DNA from: Flavobacterium notoginsengisoli
Lineage (GTDB): Bacteria > Bacteroidota > Bacteroidia > Flavobacteriales > Flavobacteriaceae
Reading direction: 5' to 3'
DNA: 64,000 bases
Assembly: GCF_014207905.1 (NCBI RefSeq)
Contig: NZ_JACHLB010000006.1
Location: 62,001-126,000 of the forward strand
Position 1 is the stretch's first letter. Every line of letters starts with the position of its first letter. The translations under genes were made by a program, and so were the position numbers. Shown here piece after piece: positions 17,033 through 25,775 of the stretch. The notes beneath the pieces were generated by a model that saw only the letters and a program-made list of their open reading frames with translations, did not search any database and was not told the origin of the DNA.

Positions 17033-18733
17033 CTAAAATTTAACATTATAACATATGTTTACTATAGTGTTATAAAATTGTAAATCCGACGCTCTTTCCG
17101 CGCCATTACTGAGATTTATTCGTAAAATTCCGCTTGATGTCTGAATTGTGGCGCCAATACCCAATCCTAATAATTTTTTAATCTGATTTTTATTTGAAAT
17201 GCTAGTTTGGTCTTGATAGAGGGAATAGTCTAAAATTGAGTTAATATAGAGACTTGGGGATATTAAGTGGCGATATTCTGTCAAAAGCATCGCTGCAAAG
17301 TTAGCTTGAAGGCTATTTTCTAAAAATCCTCTTATCGAATTCATTCCTCCAAATCGAAATAGTTCGTTAGAAATGTAGTTTTTGCTCTTTAACAAAAAAT
17401 TCTGTGAATTTATGTTAATGAAATTTTTAGAGTTTAATTCAAAATTGTACTTCAAATTCACATTTGTAAAAAATTGATTGCTTTTGCCAGCAGTTTCAAT
17501 GGAGTTATTTGTAGTTCTGTTTCCGAGACCAAACGAAGCTGCAATAAAAGCTTTGTTGAAAAAGATCGGGTTTTCAAAATCACTTTTCTGAAAATCGTAA
17601 GTTGTAGTTATATATGCGTTATTGAAATCGCTTATGGTCGAATTGTTTGTGTTTTGAATATCGCTTGATTCTGTGGATTGGTATCCCAGATACAGTTTAG
17701 AGTTGTAATTTAAATAATATCCTAAATTGATGTCCGTTTTTGTGTTTTGAAAAGTACTGTCTTGTTTGAAAATGTTTAATTGTGCTTTTATTCCAATAGG
17801 AGATTGAAATAAATACGGAATCTCAATTTTAGTATTGAAAGTTTTTTGTTGATTGCCATCGCTTTTCCAATAAAGAGAAAATTTTTCGCCAGCACGTAAT
17901 GTGTTGATTAATGAAATGTCAACGTATCCGTTTAAGTTGAGTTTCTTGTTTTCATCATTTGAGAATCCAATGTAGCCGTCGAAAGTATTTGCCTTCCTTT
18001 TTTCGATATAAGTATAAGCTTTTGTGGAGTCTGTTGTGAATAATATTTCAGGATATTTTGTCTGCGAAATAAAATCAAAACTATTCATATCATTGTATAA
18101 ATTTTTGATCACTTCTTGGTTGAATGTCTTGTTTAAATATTTCTTGTTTAATTGTCGTAAAGCTCCTTTTGGAAAAAAATCTTTCGAGTTGTTGTAATTT
18201 AGGATAATTGAATTTAAGGTTCGTTTTTTTTCGGAATCCAAAAATAAGTCCGCATAAATTATTGAGTTTCTTCTTTTGATGTTTGTCAATTTTATTTTCG
18301 AAAATGCAAAACCGTTTTTTTCCTTGTTTTGAATTTCACGATTTAATAGATTTTCTAGATCCGAATACGGAATAATTATGCTGTCTTTTGAAGTTTTTTT
18401 GTAGTCAAAAAATATATTATTTGTACCTATATATATATGTATAGTTTTTATTCTGTTTTTTAGGTCTAAAATAGCGGTAAAAGAACTGTCGTTAATTTTG
18501 CGATTTTCTGTTGTGATGACGTCTAGATAGCCCAGTTTTGCAAGTTTTTCAGAAGCTAAAGCAATCTCGTTTGTAAGAGATTTTAAATTTTGATGCGTTT
18601 TATTATAAGTTACAGAATCTATAGTTTGATTTTGCTTTTCATTTATTCCTCTAATAGTTAGATAGAAAGATTGGCTAAAACATTTTGAGCCTAGCAGAAA
18701 AAAAAGAATATATAGTAATTGTTTTGCTTGCAA
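17033..18733 (-). CDS. Omp85/BamA-superfamily outer-membrane protein
   Basis: A 566-residue protein with a signal peptide (about 1-20, ending CFSQ). The first half is mixed alpha/beta, as expected for POTRA-like repeats (KLAKLGYLDV..., then NSIILNYNNS...FNQEVIKNLYNDM). The second half is a beta-barrel ending in Phe. The segment RFGGMNSIRGF near residue 465 matches the conserved (V/I)RG(F/Y) motif of Omp85-family loop 6. At this size it is smaller than BamA and closer to TamA- or ShlB-like members that insert or translocate proteins or lipids at the outer membrane. The cargo is unknown. It stands alone, divergent from the ribosomal cluster. Confidence 0.8.
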   Translation of the reverse strand: MQAKQLLYILFFLLGSKCFSQSFYLTIRGINEKQNQTIDSVTYNKTHQNLKSLTNEIALASEKLAKLGYLDVITTENRKINDSSFTAILDLKNRIKTIHIYIGTNNIFFDYKKTSKDSIIIPYSDLENLLNREIQNKEKNGFAFSKIKLTNIKRRNSIIYADLFLDSEKKRTLNSIILNYNNSKDFFPKGALRQLNKKYLNKTFNQEVIKNLYNDMNSFDFISQTKYPEILFTTDSTKAYTYIEKRKANTFDGYIGFSNDENKKLNLNGYVDISLINTLRAGEKFSLYWKSDGNQQKTFNTKIEIPYLFQSPIGIKAQLNIFKQDSTFQNTKTDINLGYYLNYNSKLYLGYQSTESSDIQNTNNSTISDFNNAYITTTYDFQKSDFENPIFFNKAFIAASFGLGNRTTNNSIETAGKSNQFFTNVNLKYNFELNSKNFININSQNFLLKSKNYISNELFRFGGMNSIRGFLENSLQANFAAMLLTEYRHLISPSLYINSILDYSLYQDQTSISNKNQIKKLLGLGIGATIQTSSGILRINLSNGAERASDLQFYNTIVNICYNVKF

Positions 18734-18825
18734 TTGGTTTGTTTATTAAATGTTAAGCAAATATCATATGTTTCTTTGTGAAATCATACATATAAATAAT
18801 GTTATTGAAAATTAATGATTTAACG

Positions 18826-18856
18826 TTTGTATAGTGAAAAATATTTTATACATTTG
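18826..18856 (+). promoter_or_regulatory. Promoter of the rpsL-rpsG-fusA-rpsJ operon
   Basis: TTTG (18826-18829), a 19-base spacer and TACATTTG (18849-18856) match the Bacteroidota -33/-7 consensus exactly. The predicted mRNA starts near 18860 with a short CCCG/CGGG hairpin (18861-18864 with 18872-18875) and a leader of about 50 bases. Confidence 0.88.
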
Positions 18857-18909
18857 CAACCCCGTAAAAAGCGGGAATTTAATAAACATAATAATTTTTA
18901 GTATTAATT

Positions 18910-19293
18910 ATGCCAACAATTCAACAATTAGTAAGAACAGGAAGAACTCAGATCACTAAGAAGAGTAAATCGGTTGCTTTAGATTCTTGTCCTCAAAGAA
19001 GAGGGGTTTGTACGCGTGTTTACACTACTACACCAAAAAAACCAAACTCTGCAATGCGTAAAGTTGCGCGTGTACGTTTGACAAATGGTAATGAGGTGAA
19101 TGCTTACATCCCAGGAGAAGGACACAATCTACAAGAGCACTCGATAGTATTAGTGCGAGGTGGAAGGGTAAAAGATTTACCAGGTGTTAGATATCATATC
19201 GTTCGTGGAGCTCTTGATACGTCAGGTGTTGCAGGAAGAACGCAAAGAAGATCTAAGTACGGTGCTAAACGCCCAAAAGAAGCAAAAAAGTAA
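18910..19293 (+). CDS. rpsL: 30S ribosomal protein S12
   Basis: A 127-residue S12, a decoding-centre protein of the small subunit. K43 and K88 are present in the TPKKPNSAMRK and GGRVKDLPG motifs, so the two best-known streptomycin-resistance positions carry the wild-type residue. D89, the site of methylthiolation in some bacteria, is also conserved. It is the first gene of the str-type operon, about 50 bases after a consensus promoter, and is followed by rpsG after 24 bases. Confidence 0.99.
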   Translation: MPTIQQLVRTGRTQITKKSKSVALDSCPQRRGVCTRVYTTTPKKPNSAMRKVARVRLTNGNEVNAYIPGEGHNLQEHSIVLVRGGRVKDLPGVRYHIVRGALDTSGVAGRTQRRSKYGAKRPKEAKK

Positions 19294-19317
19294 TTTAAAA
19301 ACTTTTAAGAAAAAGAC

Positions 19318-19794
19318 ATGAGAAAAAGAGCGGCAAAGAAAAGACCACTTTTACCGGATCCAAGGTTTAATGACCAATTAGTAACACGTTTTGTGAACAA
19401 CTTAATGTGGGATGGTAAGAAATCTACAGCTTTTAAAGTATTTTATGATGCTATTGATATCATTGAAACTAAAAAGCAAAATGATGAGAAAACTTCATTA
19501 GAGATCTGGAAAGATGCTTTAACAAACGTTATGCCTCACGTAGAAGTACGTAGCCGTAGAGTTGGTGGAGCTACATTCCAAATCCCAATGCAAATTCGTC
19601 CAGACAGAAAAATTTCTATGGCAATGAAGTGGTTAATACTTTATTCAAGAAGAAGAAATGAAAAATCTATGGCACAGCGTTTAGCTTCTGAGTGTTTAGC
19701 TGCGGCTAAAGAAGAAGGTGCTGCAGTTAAGAAAAGAATGGATACTCACAAAATGGCAGAAGCTAATAAAGCATTCTCTCACTTTAGATTTTAA
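19318..19794 (+). CDS. rpsG: 30S ribosomal protein S7
   Basis: A 158-residue S7, the primary binder of the 16S rRNA 3' domain and assembly initiator of the 30S head. The MRKRAAKKRPLLPDPRF opening, VGGATFQIPMQIRPDR and the C-terminal MAEANKAFSHFRF are typical. In Escherichia coli S7 represses its operon from the rpsL-rpsG gap. Here that gap is only 24 bases with no evident structure, so the same mechanism is unlikely. fusA follows after 11 bases. Confidence 0.99.
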   Translation: MRKRAAKKRPLLPDPRFNDQLVTRFVNNLMWDGKKSTAFKVFYDAIDIIETKKQNDEKTSLEIWKDALTNVMPHVEVRSRRVGGATFQIPMQIRPDRKISMAMKWLILYSRRRNEKSMAQRLASECLAAAKEEGAAVKKRMDTHKMAEANKAFSHFRF

Positions 19795-19805
19795 TTCGTA
19801 AAGAA

Positions 19806-21962
19806 ATGGCTAGAGATTTAAAATATACAAGAAATATCGGGATCGCTGCTCACATTGATGCTGGTAAAACAACAACAACTGAGCGTATTCTTTTTTACAC
19901 TGGAAAATCACACAAAATTGGTGAGGTACACGATGGTGCTGCAACAATGGACTGGATGGCACAAGAGCAAGAAAGAGGTATTACAATTACTTCTGCGGCT
20001 ACGACTTGTACTTGGAATTTTCCAACAGAGCAAGGTAAAGTTCTTCCAGAATCATTGCCTTACCACTTTAATATTATTGATACTCCTGGACACGTTGACT
20101 TTACTGTAGAGGTAAACCGTTCTTTACGTGTACTTGATGGTTTAGTTTTCTTGTTTAGTGCTGTTGATGGTGTTGAGCCTCAATCAGAAACTAACTGGAG
20201 ACTTGCTGATCAATATAGAGTTCCTCGTATGGGATTCGTAAACAAAATGGACCGTCAAGGTGCTAACTTTTTAGCTGTATGCGGACAGGTTAAAGATATG
20301 TTGAAATCAAATGCGGTTGCAATTACTTTGCCTATTGGTGATGAAGCAGATTTTAAAGGTATTGTTGACTTAGTGAAAAATCAAGCTATCGTATGGCATG
20401 ATGAAACTCAAGGAGCTACTTTTGATATCGTTGATATCCCAGCTGATATGGTTGATGATGTAAAACACTACCGTTCTATTCTTATCGAAGAGATTGCAAC
20501 TTATGATGAAAATCTTTTGGATAAATACATGGAAGATGAAAACTCTATTACAGAGGATGAAATCAACAATGCATTAAGAGCTGCTACTATTGATATGGCA
20601 ATCATTCCTATGCTTGCTGGTTCTTCTTTCAAAAATAAAGGAGTTCAATTTATGTTAGATGCTGTTTGTAAGTATTTACCATCTCCATTAGATAAAGAAG
20701 GTATTGAAGGAATTCACCCTGACGATGCTGAATTATTAGAAGAAGATCAAACTAAAATCTTACGTCGCCCAGATGTAAAAGAGCCTTTCGCGGCTTTGGC
20801 ATTTAAAATTGCTACTGACCCATTCGTAGGTCGTTTAGCTTTCTTCCGTGCTTACTCTGGACGTTTAGATGCTGGTTCTTATGTTTTAAATACTCGTTCT
20901 GGTAACAAAGAGAGAATTTCTCGTATTTACCAAATGCACGCTAACAAACAAAATCCAATCGAATTTATTGAGGCTGGAGATATTGGAGCTGCTGTAGGAT
21001 TTAAAGATATCAAAACTGGAGATACACTTTGTGATGAAAAGAATCCGATTATCTTGGAGTCTATGAAATTCCCAGAGCCTGTAATTGGTATTGCTATCGA
21101 GCCTAAAACTAAAGCTGACGTTGATAAAATGGGTATGGCTTTAGCTAAATTAGCTGAAGAAGATCCAACGTTTACTGTAAGAACTGACGAAGCTTCAGGT
21201 CAAACTATTATTTCTGGTATGGGTGAGCTTCACTTAGATATCTTAGTTGATCGTATGAAACGTGAGTTTAAAGTAGAGGTTAATCAAGGTGAGCCACAAG
21301 TAGAGTACAAAGAGGCGTTTACTAAATCTGCTCAACATAGAGAAACTTACAAGAAACAATCTGGAGGTCGTGGTAAATTCGGTGATATCGTATTTAGAAT
21401 CGAGCCTGCTGATGAAGTTGATGGTAAAGTTCCTGTAGGATTACAGTTTGTTAATGAGGTAAAAGGTGGTAACGTTCCTAAAGAATATATCCCTGCTGTT
21501 GAAAAAGGTTTCCGTGAGGCTATGAAAACAGGTCCATTAGCTGGATACGCTGTTGATAGCTTAAAAGTAACTTTATTAGACGGATCTTTCCACCCTGTGG
21601 ATTCTGATGCTCTTTCTTTTGAATTAGCTGCTAGAATGGGTTATAAAGAATCTGGACGTGCTGCTGGGGCTGTTATTCTTGAGCCAATCATGAAAATCGA
21701 AGTTATTACTCCTGAAGAAAACATGGGTGATATCGTTGGTGACTTGAACCGTCGTAGAGGTCAAGTTAATGACATGGGTGATAGAAATGGTGCTAAGACT
21801 ATCAAAGCTGATGTGCCTTTATCAGAAATGTTTGGTTATGTAACTACATTAAGAACATTATCTTCTGGTAGAGCTACTTCAACAATGGAGTTCTCTCACT
21901 ATGCAGAAACACCTTCTAATATTTCAGAAGAGGTAATCAAAAAAGCAAAAGGTAACGCTTAA
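19806..21962 (+). CDS. fusA: Translation elongation factor G
   Basis: A 718-residue translational GTPase that drives tRNA-mRNA translocation. GTPase motifs are AHIDAGKTT (15-23), the switch region ERGITITSAA, DTPGHVDFT and NKMD. Domains II-V follow, with the domain IV loop containing GSFHPVDSD. A short insertion after the switch region (about residues 74-92, EQGKVLPES) is common in Bacteroidota EF-G. The tuf gene usual in enterobacterial str operons is absent; rpsJ follows directly after 10 bases. Confidence 0.99.
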   Translation: MARDLKYTRNIGIAAHIDAGKTTTTERILFYTGKSHKIGEVHDGAATMDWMAQEQERGITITSAATTCTWNFPTEQGKVLPESLPYHFNIIDTPGHVDFTVEVNRSLRVLDGLVFLFSAVDGVEPQSETNWRLADQYRVPRMGFVNKMDRQGANFLAVCGQVKDMLKSNAVAITLPIGDEADFKGIVDLVKNQAIVWHDETQGATFDIVDIPADMVDDVKHYRSILIEEIATYDENLLDKYMEDENSITEDEINNALRAATIDMAIIPMLAGSSFKNKGVQFMLDAVCKYLPSPLDKEGIEGIHPDDAELLEEDQTKILRRPDVKEPFAALAFKIATDPFVGRLAFFRAYSGRLDAGSYVLNTRSGNKERISRIYQMHANKQNPIEFIEAGDIGAAVGFKDIKTGDTLCDEKNPIILESMKFPEPVIGIAIEPKTKADVDKMGMALAKLAEEDPTFTVRTDEASGQTIISGMGELHLDILVDRMKREFKVEVNQGEPQVEYKEAFTKSAQHRETYKKQSGGRGKFGDIVFRIEPADEVDGKVPVGLQFVNEVKGGNVPKEYIPAVEKGFREAMKTGPLAGYAVDSLKVTLLDGSFHPVDSDALSFELAARMGYKESGRAAGAVILEPIMKIEVITPEENMGDIVGDLNRRRGQVNDMGDRNGAKTIKADVPLSEMFGYVTTLRTLSSGRATSTMEFSHYAETPSNISEEVIKKAKGNA

Positions 21963-21972
21963 TTTTAAGAAA

Positions 21973-22278
21973 ATGAGTCAAAAAATCAGAATAAAACTAA
22001 AATCTTACGATCACATGTTGGTAGATAAATCTGCTGAAAAGATCGTAAAAACAGTAAAAACTACTGGAGCAGTTGTAACAGGTCCAATTCCGTTGCCAAC
22101 TCACAAAAAACTTTTCACTGTATTACGTTCTCCGCACGTTAACAAAAAAGCGAGAGAGCAATTTGAAGTAATGTCATACAAGAGATTGATTGATATTTAT
22201 TCATCTTCATCTAAAACTATTGATGCTTTAATGAAACTTGAATTGCCAAGTGGTGTTGAAGTAGAGATAAAAGTATAA
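21973..22278 (+). CDS. rpsJ: 30S ribosomal protein S10
   Basis: A 101-residue S10, a 30S head protein that in other bacteria (as NusE) also joins antitermination complexes and can bridge NusG to the ribosome. The IRIKLKSYDHMLVDKSAEKI opening and VLRSPHVNKKAREQFE are diagnostic. Here it closes the rpsL operon: a strong terminator follows 22 bases later, so it is transcriptionally separated from rplC, which in many bacteria follows in the same S10 operon. Confidence 0.99.
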   Translation: MSQKIRIKLKSYDHMLVDKSAEKIVKTVKTTGAVVTGPIPLPTHKKLFTVLRSPHVNKKAREQFEVMSYKRLIDIYSSSSKTIDALMKLELPSGVEVEIKV

Positions 22279-22300
22279 TTTTATTATATTTTTTTATATA

Positions 22301-22332
22301 AAAAGCGAGTCAGAAATGTCTCGCTTTTTTTT
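22301..22332 (+). terminator. Terminator after rpsJ splitting the str and S10 operons
   Basis: AAAAGCGAG (22301-22309) pairs with CTCGCTTTT (22320-22328) around a 10-base loop, followed by more T. It lies 22 bases after the rpsJ stop. Confidence 0.9.
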
Positions 22333-22583
22333 GTGCTTATGGGAAAATTTTAATTGTGGTAAATGTGGTTTTTTGATGCTTGAAAGTATTTGTTGTTTTT
22401 ATGTAAAAGCCTTTGTTTTAAGGTGGTGACAATGCTTTTTGTTGTGATTTTGTTAATTAATTGTTGTCTTAAAATTGTTTGGCAATTCGAAAAATACTTT
22501 TGAAAAGTAGAATGGTTCAAATTGTTTTTACTGCATGTTTTGAGCTTGGATTTTGATAATGAGCGATTTAATTTTTGTAACCG
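22333..22583. other. Non-coding spacer between the rpsJ terminator and the rplC promoter
   Basis: About 250 AT-rich bases with no plausible gene on either strand. One feature stands out: TACTTTTGAAAAGTA (22495-22509), a perfect inverted repeat with 7-base arms and one central base. It contains a TAnnTTTG match with a TTG 17 bases upstream, so it could be an extra rplC promoter or an operator. Otherwise I see nothing. Confidence 0.6.
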
Positions 22584-22615
22584 TTTGTTTTATTCAATTT
22601 TAATATCTACTTTTG
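22584..22615 (+). promoter_or_regulatory. Promoter of the rplC-led ribosomal operon
   Basis: TTTG (22584-22587), a 20-base spacer and TACTTTTG (22608-22615) fit the Bacteroidota consensus. The predicted start near 22619-22621 places a hairpin at the very 5' end of the transcript. Confidence 0.8.
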
Positions 22616-22618
22616 CAC

Positions 22619-22658
22619 TCCCTGTTTGGAAATTTCTGTTATTTTCAAATTGAAGGGA
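22619..22658 (+). promoter_or_regulatory. Hairpin leader of rplC, candidate r-protein autoregulatory RNA
   Basis: The outer stem TCCCT (22619-22623) pairs with AGGGA (22654-22658). An inner stem of nine pairs, one a G-U, joins TTTGGAAAT (22625-22633) to ATTTTCAAA (22641-22649) around a 7-base loop. An asymmetric internal loop (G against TTGA) separates them. The hairpin begins at the predicted transcription start, 27 bases before rplC. L3 or L4 are plausible ligands because both are encoded immediately downstream; this is inference. Confidence 0.5.
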
Positions 22659-22684
22659 ATTTTAGTAATTAATAATTAATATTT

Positions 22685-23302
22685 ATGTCTGGGTTAATTG
22701 GTAAGAAAATCGGCATGACTAGTATTTTTGACGAAAACGGGAAAAACATTCCTTGTACAGTAATCGAAGCTGGTCCATGTGTTGTTACCCAAGTCAGAAC
22801 CAACGAGGTTGACGGGTATGAAGCGTTGCAACTTGGTTTCGATGACAAAAACGAGAAACATTCTACTAAAGCGGCTTTAGGTCACTTTAAAAAAGCTGGA
22901 ACTGTTGCTAAGAAAAAAGTCGTTGAATTCCAAGATTTCGCAACTGAACAAAAATTAGGAGATCTTATTGATGTTACTATTTTTGAAGAAGGAGAATTTG
23001 TAGATGTACAAGGTGTGTCTAAAGGTAAAGGTTTCCAAGGTGTTGTTAAACGTCACGGTTTTGGTGGAGTTGGACAAGCTACTCATGGTCAGCACAACCG
23101 TTTAAGAGCGCCAGGTTCTGTGGGAGCTTCTTCTTATCCATCTAGAGTATTCAAAGGAATGCGTATGGCTGGAAGAATGGGAGGAGAAAATGTGAAAATT
23201 CAAAACCTTAGAGTTTTAAAAGTAGTTGCTGAAAAGAATCTACTTGTTGTTAAAGGATGTATTCCTGGGCACAAAAACTCTTATGTAATCATTCAGAAGT
23301 AA
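22685..23302 (+). CDS. rplC: 50S ribosomal protein L3
   Basis: A 205-residue L3, an early assembly protein with an extension reaching the peptidyl-transferase centre. MSGLIGKKIGMTSIFDENG and the GVVKRHGFGGVGQATHGQHNRLRAPGS loop region (given in part) are characteristic; the glutamine methylated in some bacteria lies in this loop. First gene of the long S10-spc-alpha operon, after its own promoter and structured leader. Its stop overlaps the rplD start by one base (TAATG), which suggests translational coupling. Confidence 0.99.
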   Translation: MSGLIGKKIGMTSIFDENGKNIPCTVIEAGPCVVTQVRTNEVDGYEALQLGFDDKNEKHSTKAALGHFKKAGTVAKKKVVEFQDFATEQKLGDLIDVTIFEEGEFVDVQGVSKGKGFQGVVKRHGFGGVGQATHGQHNRLRAPGSVGASSYPSRVFKGMRMAGRMGGENVKIQNLRVLKVVAEKNLLVVKGCIPGHKNSYVIIQK

Positions 23303-23931
23303 TGGAAGTAAAAGTATTAGATTTCAACGGAAAAGATACTGGAAGAAAAGTTCAACTTTCTGATTCAGTATTCGCAATTGAACCAAACAATCACGCAGTA
23401 TATCTTGATGTTAAGCAATATCTTGCTAATCAAAGACAGGGTACTCATAAAGCTAAAGAAAGAGCTGAAGTAACTGGAAGTACTCGTAAGATTAAAAAAC
23501 AAAAAGGAACTGGTACTGCTCGTGCAGGAAGTGTTAAGAATCCTTTGTTTAAAGGTGGAGGAACAGTTTTCGGACCAAGACCAAGAAGTTATTCATTCAA
23601 ATTGAATAAAAACTTGAAAAGATTGGCTAGAAAATCAGCTTTCTCAATTAAAGCAAAAGAGTCAAACATTGTAGTTCTTGAAGACTTTAATTTTGAAGTG
23701 CCAAACACTAAAAATTTCATTAACGTTTTGAAAGCTTTAGGGTTAGAAAATAAAAAATCTCTATTCGTGTTGGGTGAGTCAAATAAAAATGTATATTTGT
23801 CGTCACGCAATTTAAAGGCTTCTAATGTCGTAACTAGCTCAGAATTAAGCACTTACGCAATATTAAACGCTAATAATTTAGTGCTTTTGGAAGGTTCTTT
23901 AGAGTTAATTGAAGAAAATTTAAGTAAATAA
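23302..23931 (+). CDS. rplD: 50S ribosomal protein L4
   Basis: A 209-residue L4, which lines the exit tunnel and in Escherichia coli represses the S10 operon. I chose the ATG at 23302 (MEVKVLDFNGKDTGRKVQL). An upstream in-frame ATG at 23257 would add 15 residues that read through the rplC end and do not look like L4. The central loop with GTGTARAGSVKNPLFKGGG is typical and reaches the tunnel. It overlaps rplC by one base and is followed by rplW after 7 bases. If the rplC leader hairpin is autoregulatory, L4 is the first candidate ligand. Confidence 0.98.
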   Translation: MEVKVLDFNGKDTGRKVQLSDSVFAIEPNNHAVYLDVKQYLANQRQGTHKAKERAEVTGSTRKIKKQKGTGTARAGSVKNPLFKGGGTVFGPRPRSYSFKLNKNLKRLARKSAFSIKAKESNIVVLEDFNFEVPNTKNFINVLKALGLENKKSLFVLGESNKNVYLSSRNLKASNVVTSSELSTYAILNANNLVLLEGSLELIEENLSK

Positions 23932-23938
23932 TAGGAAT

Positions 23939-24229
23939 ATGAGCATCATTATCAGACCTATAGTAACGGAAAAAGTAACCAAAGAAAGTGAAGTTCTAAA
24001 CCGCTTCGGATTCGTTGTTAACAAAAAAGCAAACAAAGTTGAAATTAAGAAAGCTGTTGAGGCTGCTTATGGAGTAACTATTGTTGCTGTTAACACAATG
24101 AATGTGAGACCAGATAGATCTACAAAATACACTAAAAGTGGTTTAATCAGTGGAAAGACAAATGCTTACAAAAAAGCAATTGTTCAAGTACAAGAAGGAG
24201 AAACAATTGATTTTTACAACAATATCTAA
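23939..24229 (+). CDS. rplW: 50S ribosomal protein L23
   Basis: A 96-residue L23. It sits at the tunnel exit and docks trigger factor, SRP and the Sec translocon. The IIRPIVTEKVTKESE start and the VEIKKAVEAAYGVTIVAVNTM core are diagnostic. It lies 7 bases after rplD and 9 bases before rplB within the S10 segment, and shows no unusual length or missing region. Confidence 0.98.
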   Translation: MSIIIRPIVTEKVTKESEVLNRFGFVVNKKANKVEIKKAVEAAYGVTIVAVNTMNVRPDRSTKYTKSGLISGKTNAYKKAIVQVQEGETIDFYNNI

Positions 24230-24238
24230 GATAGAAAA

Positions 24239-25063
24239 ATGTCAGTAAGAAAATTAAAACCTATTACCCCGGGTCAGCGATTTAGAGTTGTGAATGGTTA
24301 TGACGCTATTACAACTGATAAGCCGGAACGCTCTTTGATAGCGCCGATAAAAAACTCAGGAGGTAGAAATAGTCAAGGAAAGATGACCATGCGTTATACG
24401 GGTGGTGGTCACAAGCAGAGATATCGTATTATTGATTTCAAAAGAACTAAAGATGGAATTCCAGCTACAGTGAAATCAATCGAATACGATCCAAATCGTA
24501 CTGCGTTTATCGCTTTATTAGCTTATGCTGATGGAGAGAAAACTTATATTATCGCTCAAAATGGATTGAAAGTTGGTCAGAAATTAGTTTCTGGACCAGA
24601 ATCTCAGCCAGAGATTGGTAATACTTTACCTTTAAGCAGAATTCCTCTTGGAACTGTTATATCTTGTATTGAGTTACGTCCAGGACAAGGAGCTGTTATT
24701 GCTCGTTCAGCTGGAACTTTTGCTCAGTTAATGGCAAGAGACGGGAAATATGCAACAATTAAAATGCCATCTGGTGAGACAAGATTAATCTTGCTAACTT
24801 GTTCGGCTACAATTGGAGCTGTTTCTAACTCTGACCACCAATTAGTTGTATCTGGAAAAGCAGGTAGAACAAGATGGTTAGGTAGAAGACCTAGAACTAG
24901 ACCAGTAGCGATGAACCCAGTTGATCACCCTATGGGAGGTGGTGAAGGACGTTCTTCTGGAGGGCACCCACGTTCAAGAAACGGATTGCCAGCTAAAGGT
25001 TACAGAACTCGTTCTAAGAAAAACCCGAGTAACAAGTATATCGTAGAACGTAGAAAGAAATAA
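24239..25063 (+). CDS. rplB: 50S ribosomal protein L2
   Basis: A 274-residue L2, needed for subunit association and near the peptidyl-transferase centre. The C-terminal MNPVDHPMGGGEGRSSGGHPRS region includes the conserved histidine of the VDHPMGGG motif. An OB-fold and an SH3-like domain precede it. Length matches the family. It is tightly packed in the operon, 9 bases after rplW and 6 bases before rpsS. Confidence 0.99.
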   Translation: MSVRKLKPITPGQRFRVVNGYDAITTDKPERSLIAPIKNSGGRNSQGKMTMRYTGGGHKQRYRIIDFKRTKDGIPATVKSIEYDPNRTAFIALLAYADGEKTYIIAQNGLKVGQKLVSGPESQPEIGNTLPLSRIPLGTVISCIELRPGQGAVIARSAGTFAQLMARDGKYATIKMPSGETRLILLTCSATIGAVSNSDHQLVVSGKAGRTRWLGRRPRTRPVAMNPVDHPMGGGEGRSSGGHPRSRNGLPAKGYRTRSKKNPSNKYIVERRKK

Positions 25064-25069
25064 TAAGAT

Positions 25070-25348
25070 ATGGCACGTTCATTAAAAAAAGGACCTTTCG
25101 TTCATTATAAATTAGACAAGAAAGTTCAAGAAAACGTAGAAAGTGGTAAAAATGCAGTTGTTAAGACTTGGTCTAGAGCTTCAATGATTACTCCAGATTT
25201 CGTTGGACAAACTATCGCAGTTCATAACGGTCGTCAATTTGTACCAGTTTACGTAACAGAAAACATGGTAGGTCACAAATTAGGAGAATTTTCGCCAACT
25301 AGATCTTTTAGAGGTCATGCTGGAGCAAAAAATAAAGGTAAAAAATAA
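25070..25348 (+). CDS. rpsS: 30S ribosomal protein S19
   Basis: A 92-residue S19, in the 30S head next to S13 and contacting the A-site tRNA region and intersubunit bridges. MARSLKKGPFVHYKLDKK and the GHKLGEFSPTRSFRGHAG motif are diagnostic. It lies 6 bases after rplB and 8 bases before rplV, the usual S10-operon order. Confidence 0.99.
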   Translation: MARSLKKGPFVHYKLDKKVQENVESGKNAVVKTWSRASMITPDFVGQTIAVHNGRQFVPVYVTENMVGHKLGEFSPTRSFRGHAGAKNKGKK

Positions 25349-25356
25349 AAGAAGCA

Positions 25357-25770
25357 ATGGGAGTTCGTAAAAGAGAAACAGCAGATGCGAGAAAAGAGGC
25401 TAATAAGTCTATCGCTTTCGCAAAATTGAATAACTGCCCTACTTCACCTAGAAAAATGCGCTTAGTAGCGGACTTGGTAAGAGGTCAGAAGGTAGAAAGA
25501 GCACTTAACATTTTAAGATTCAGTTCTAAAGAAGCTTCAAGAAAATTAGAAAAACTATTATTATCTGCAATCAACAACTGGGAGCAAAAAAATAGTGAAG
25601 GTAATTTAGAAGAGGCTGGATTATTTGTTAAAGAGATCAGAGTAGATGGTGGAATGATGTTAAAAAGACTTCGTCCAGCTCCACAAGGTCGTGCACACAG
25701 AATAAGAAAACGTTCTAATCACGTAACAATCGTGCTTGGAGCTATCAATAACACACAAAGCAATTCTTAA
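25357..25770 (+). CDS. rplV: 50S ribosomal protein L22
   Basis: A 137-residue L22. Its long beta-hairpin forms part of the exit-tunnel constriction, where macrolide-resistance changes occur. The core NNCPTSPRKMRLVADLVRGQ and the hairpin region KRLRPAPQGRAHRIRKRSNH are intact. An N-terminal extension of about 20 residues (MGVRKRETADARKEANKS) is present, as in other Bacteroidota. rpsC follows after 5 bases. Confidence 0.98.
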   Translation: MGVRKRETADARKEANKSIAFAKLNNCPTSPRKMRLVADLVRGQKVERALNILRFSSKEASRKLEKLLLSAINNWEQKNSEGNLEEAGLFVKEIRVDGGMMLKRLRPAPQGRAHRIRKRSNHVTIVLGAINNTQSNS

Positions 25771-25775
25771 GCAGC

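Noticed and set aside
23257..23301. Upstream start for rplD
   Set aside because: It reads through the end of rplC and adds 15 residues unlike L4; the ATG at 23302 gives the normal L4 start.
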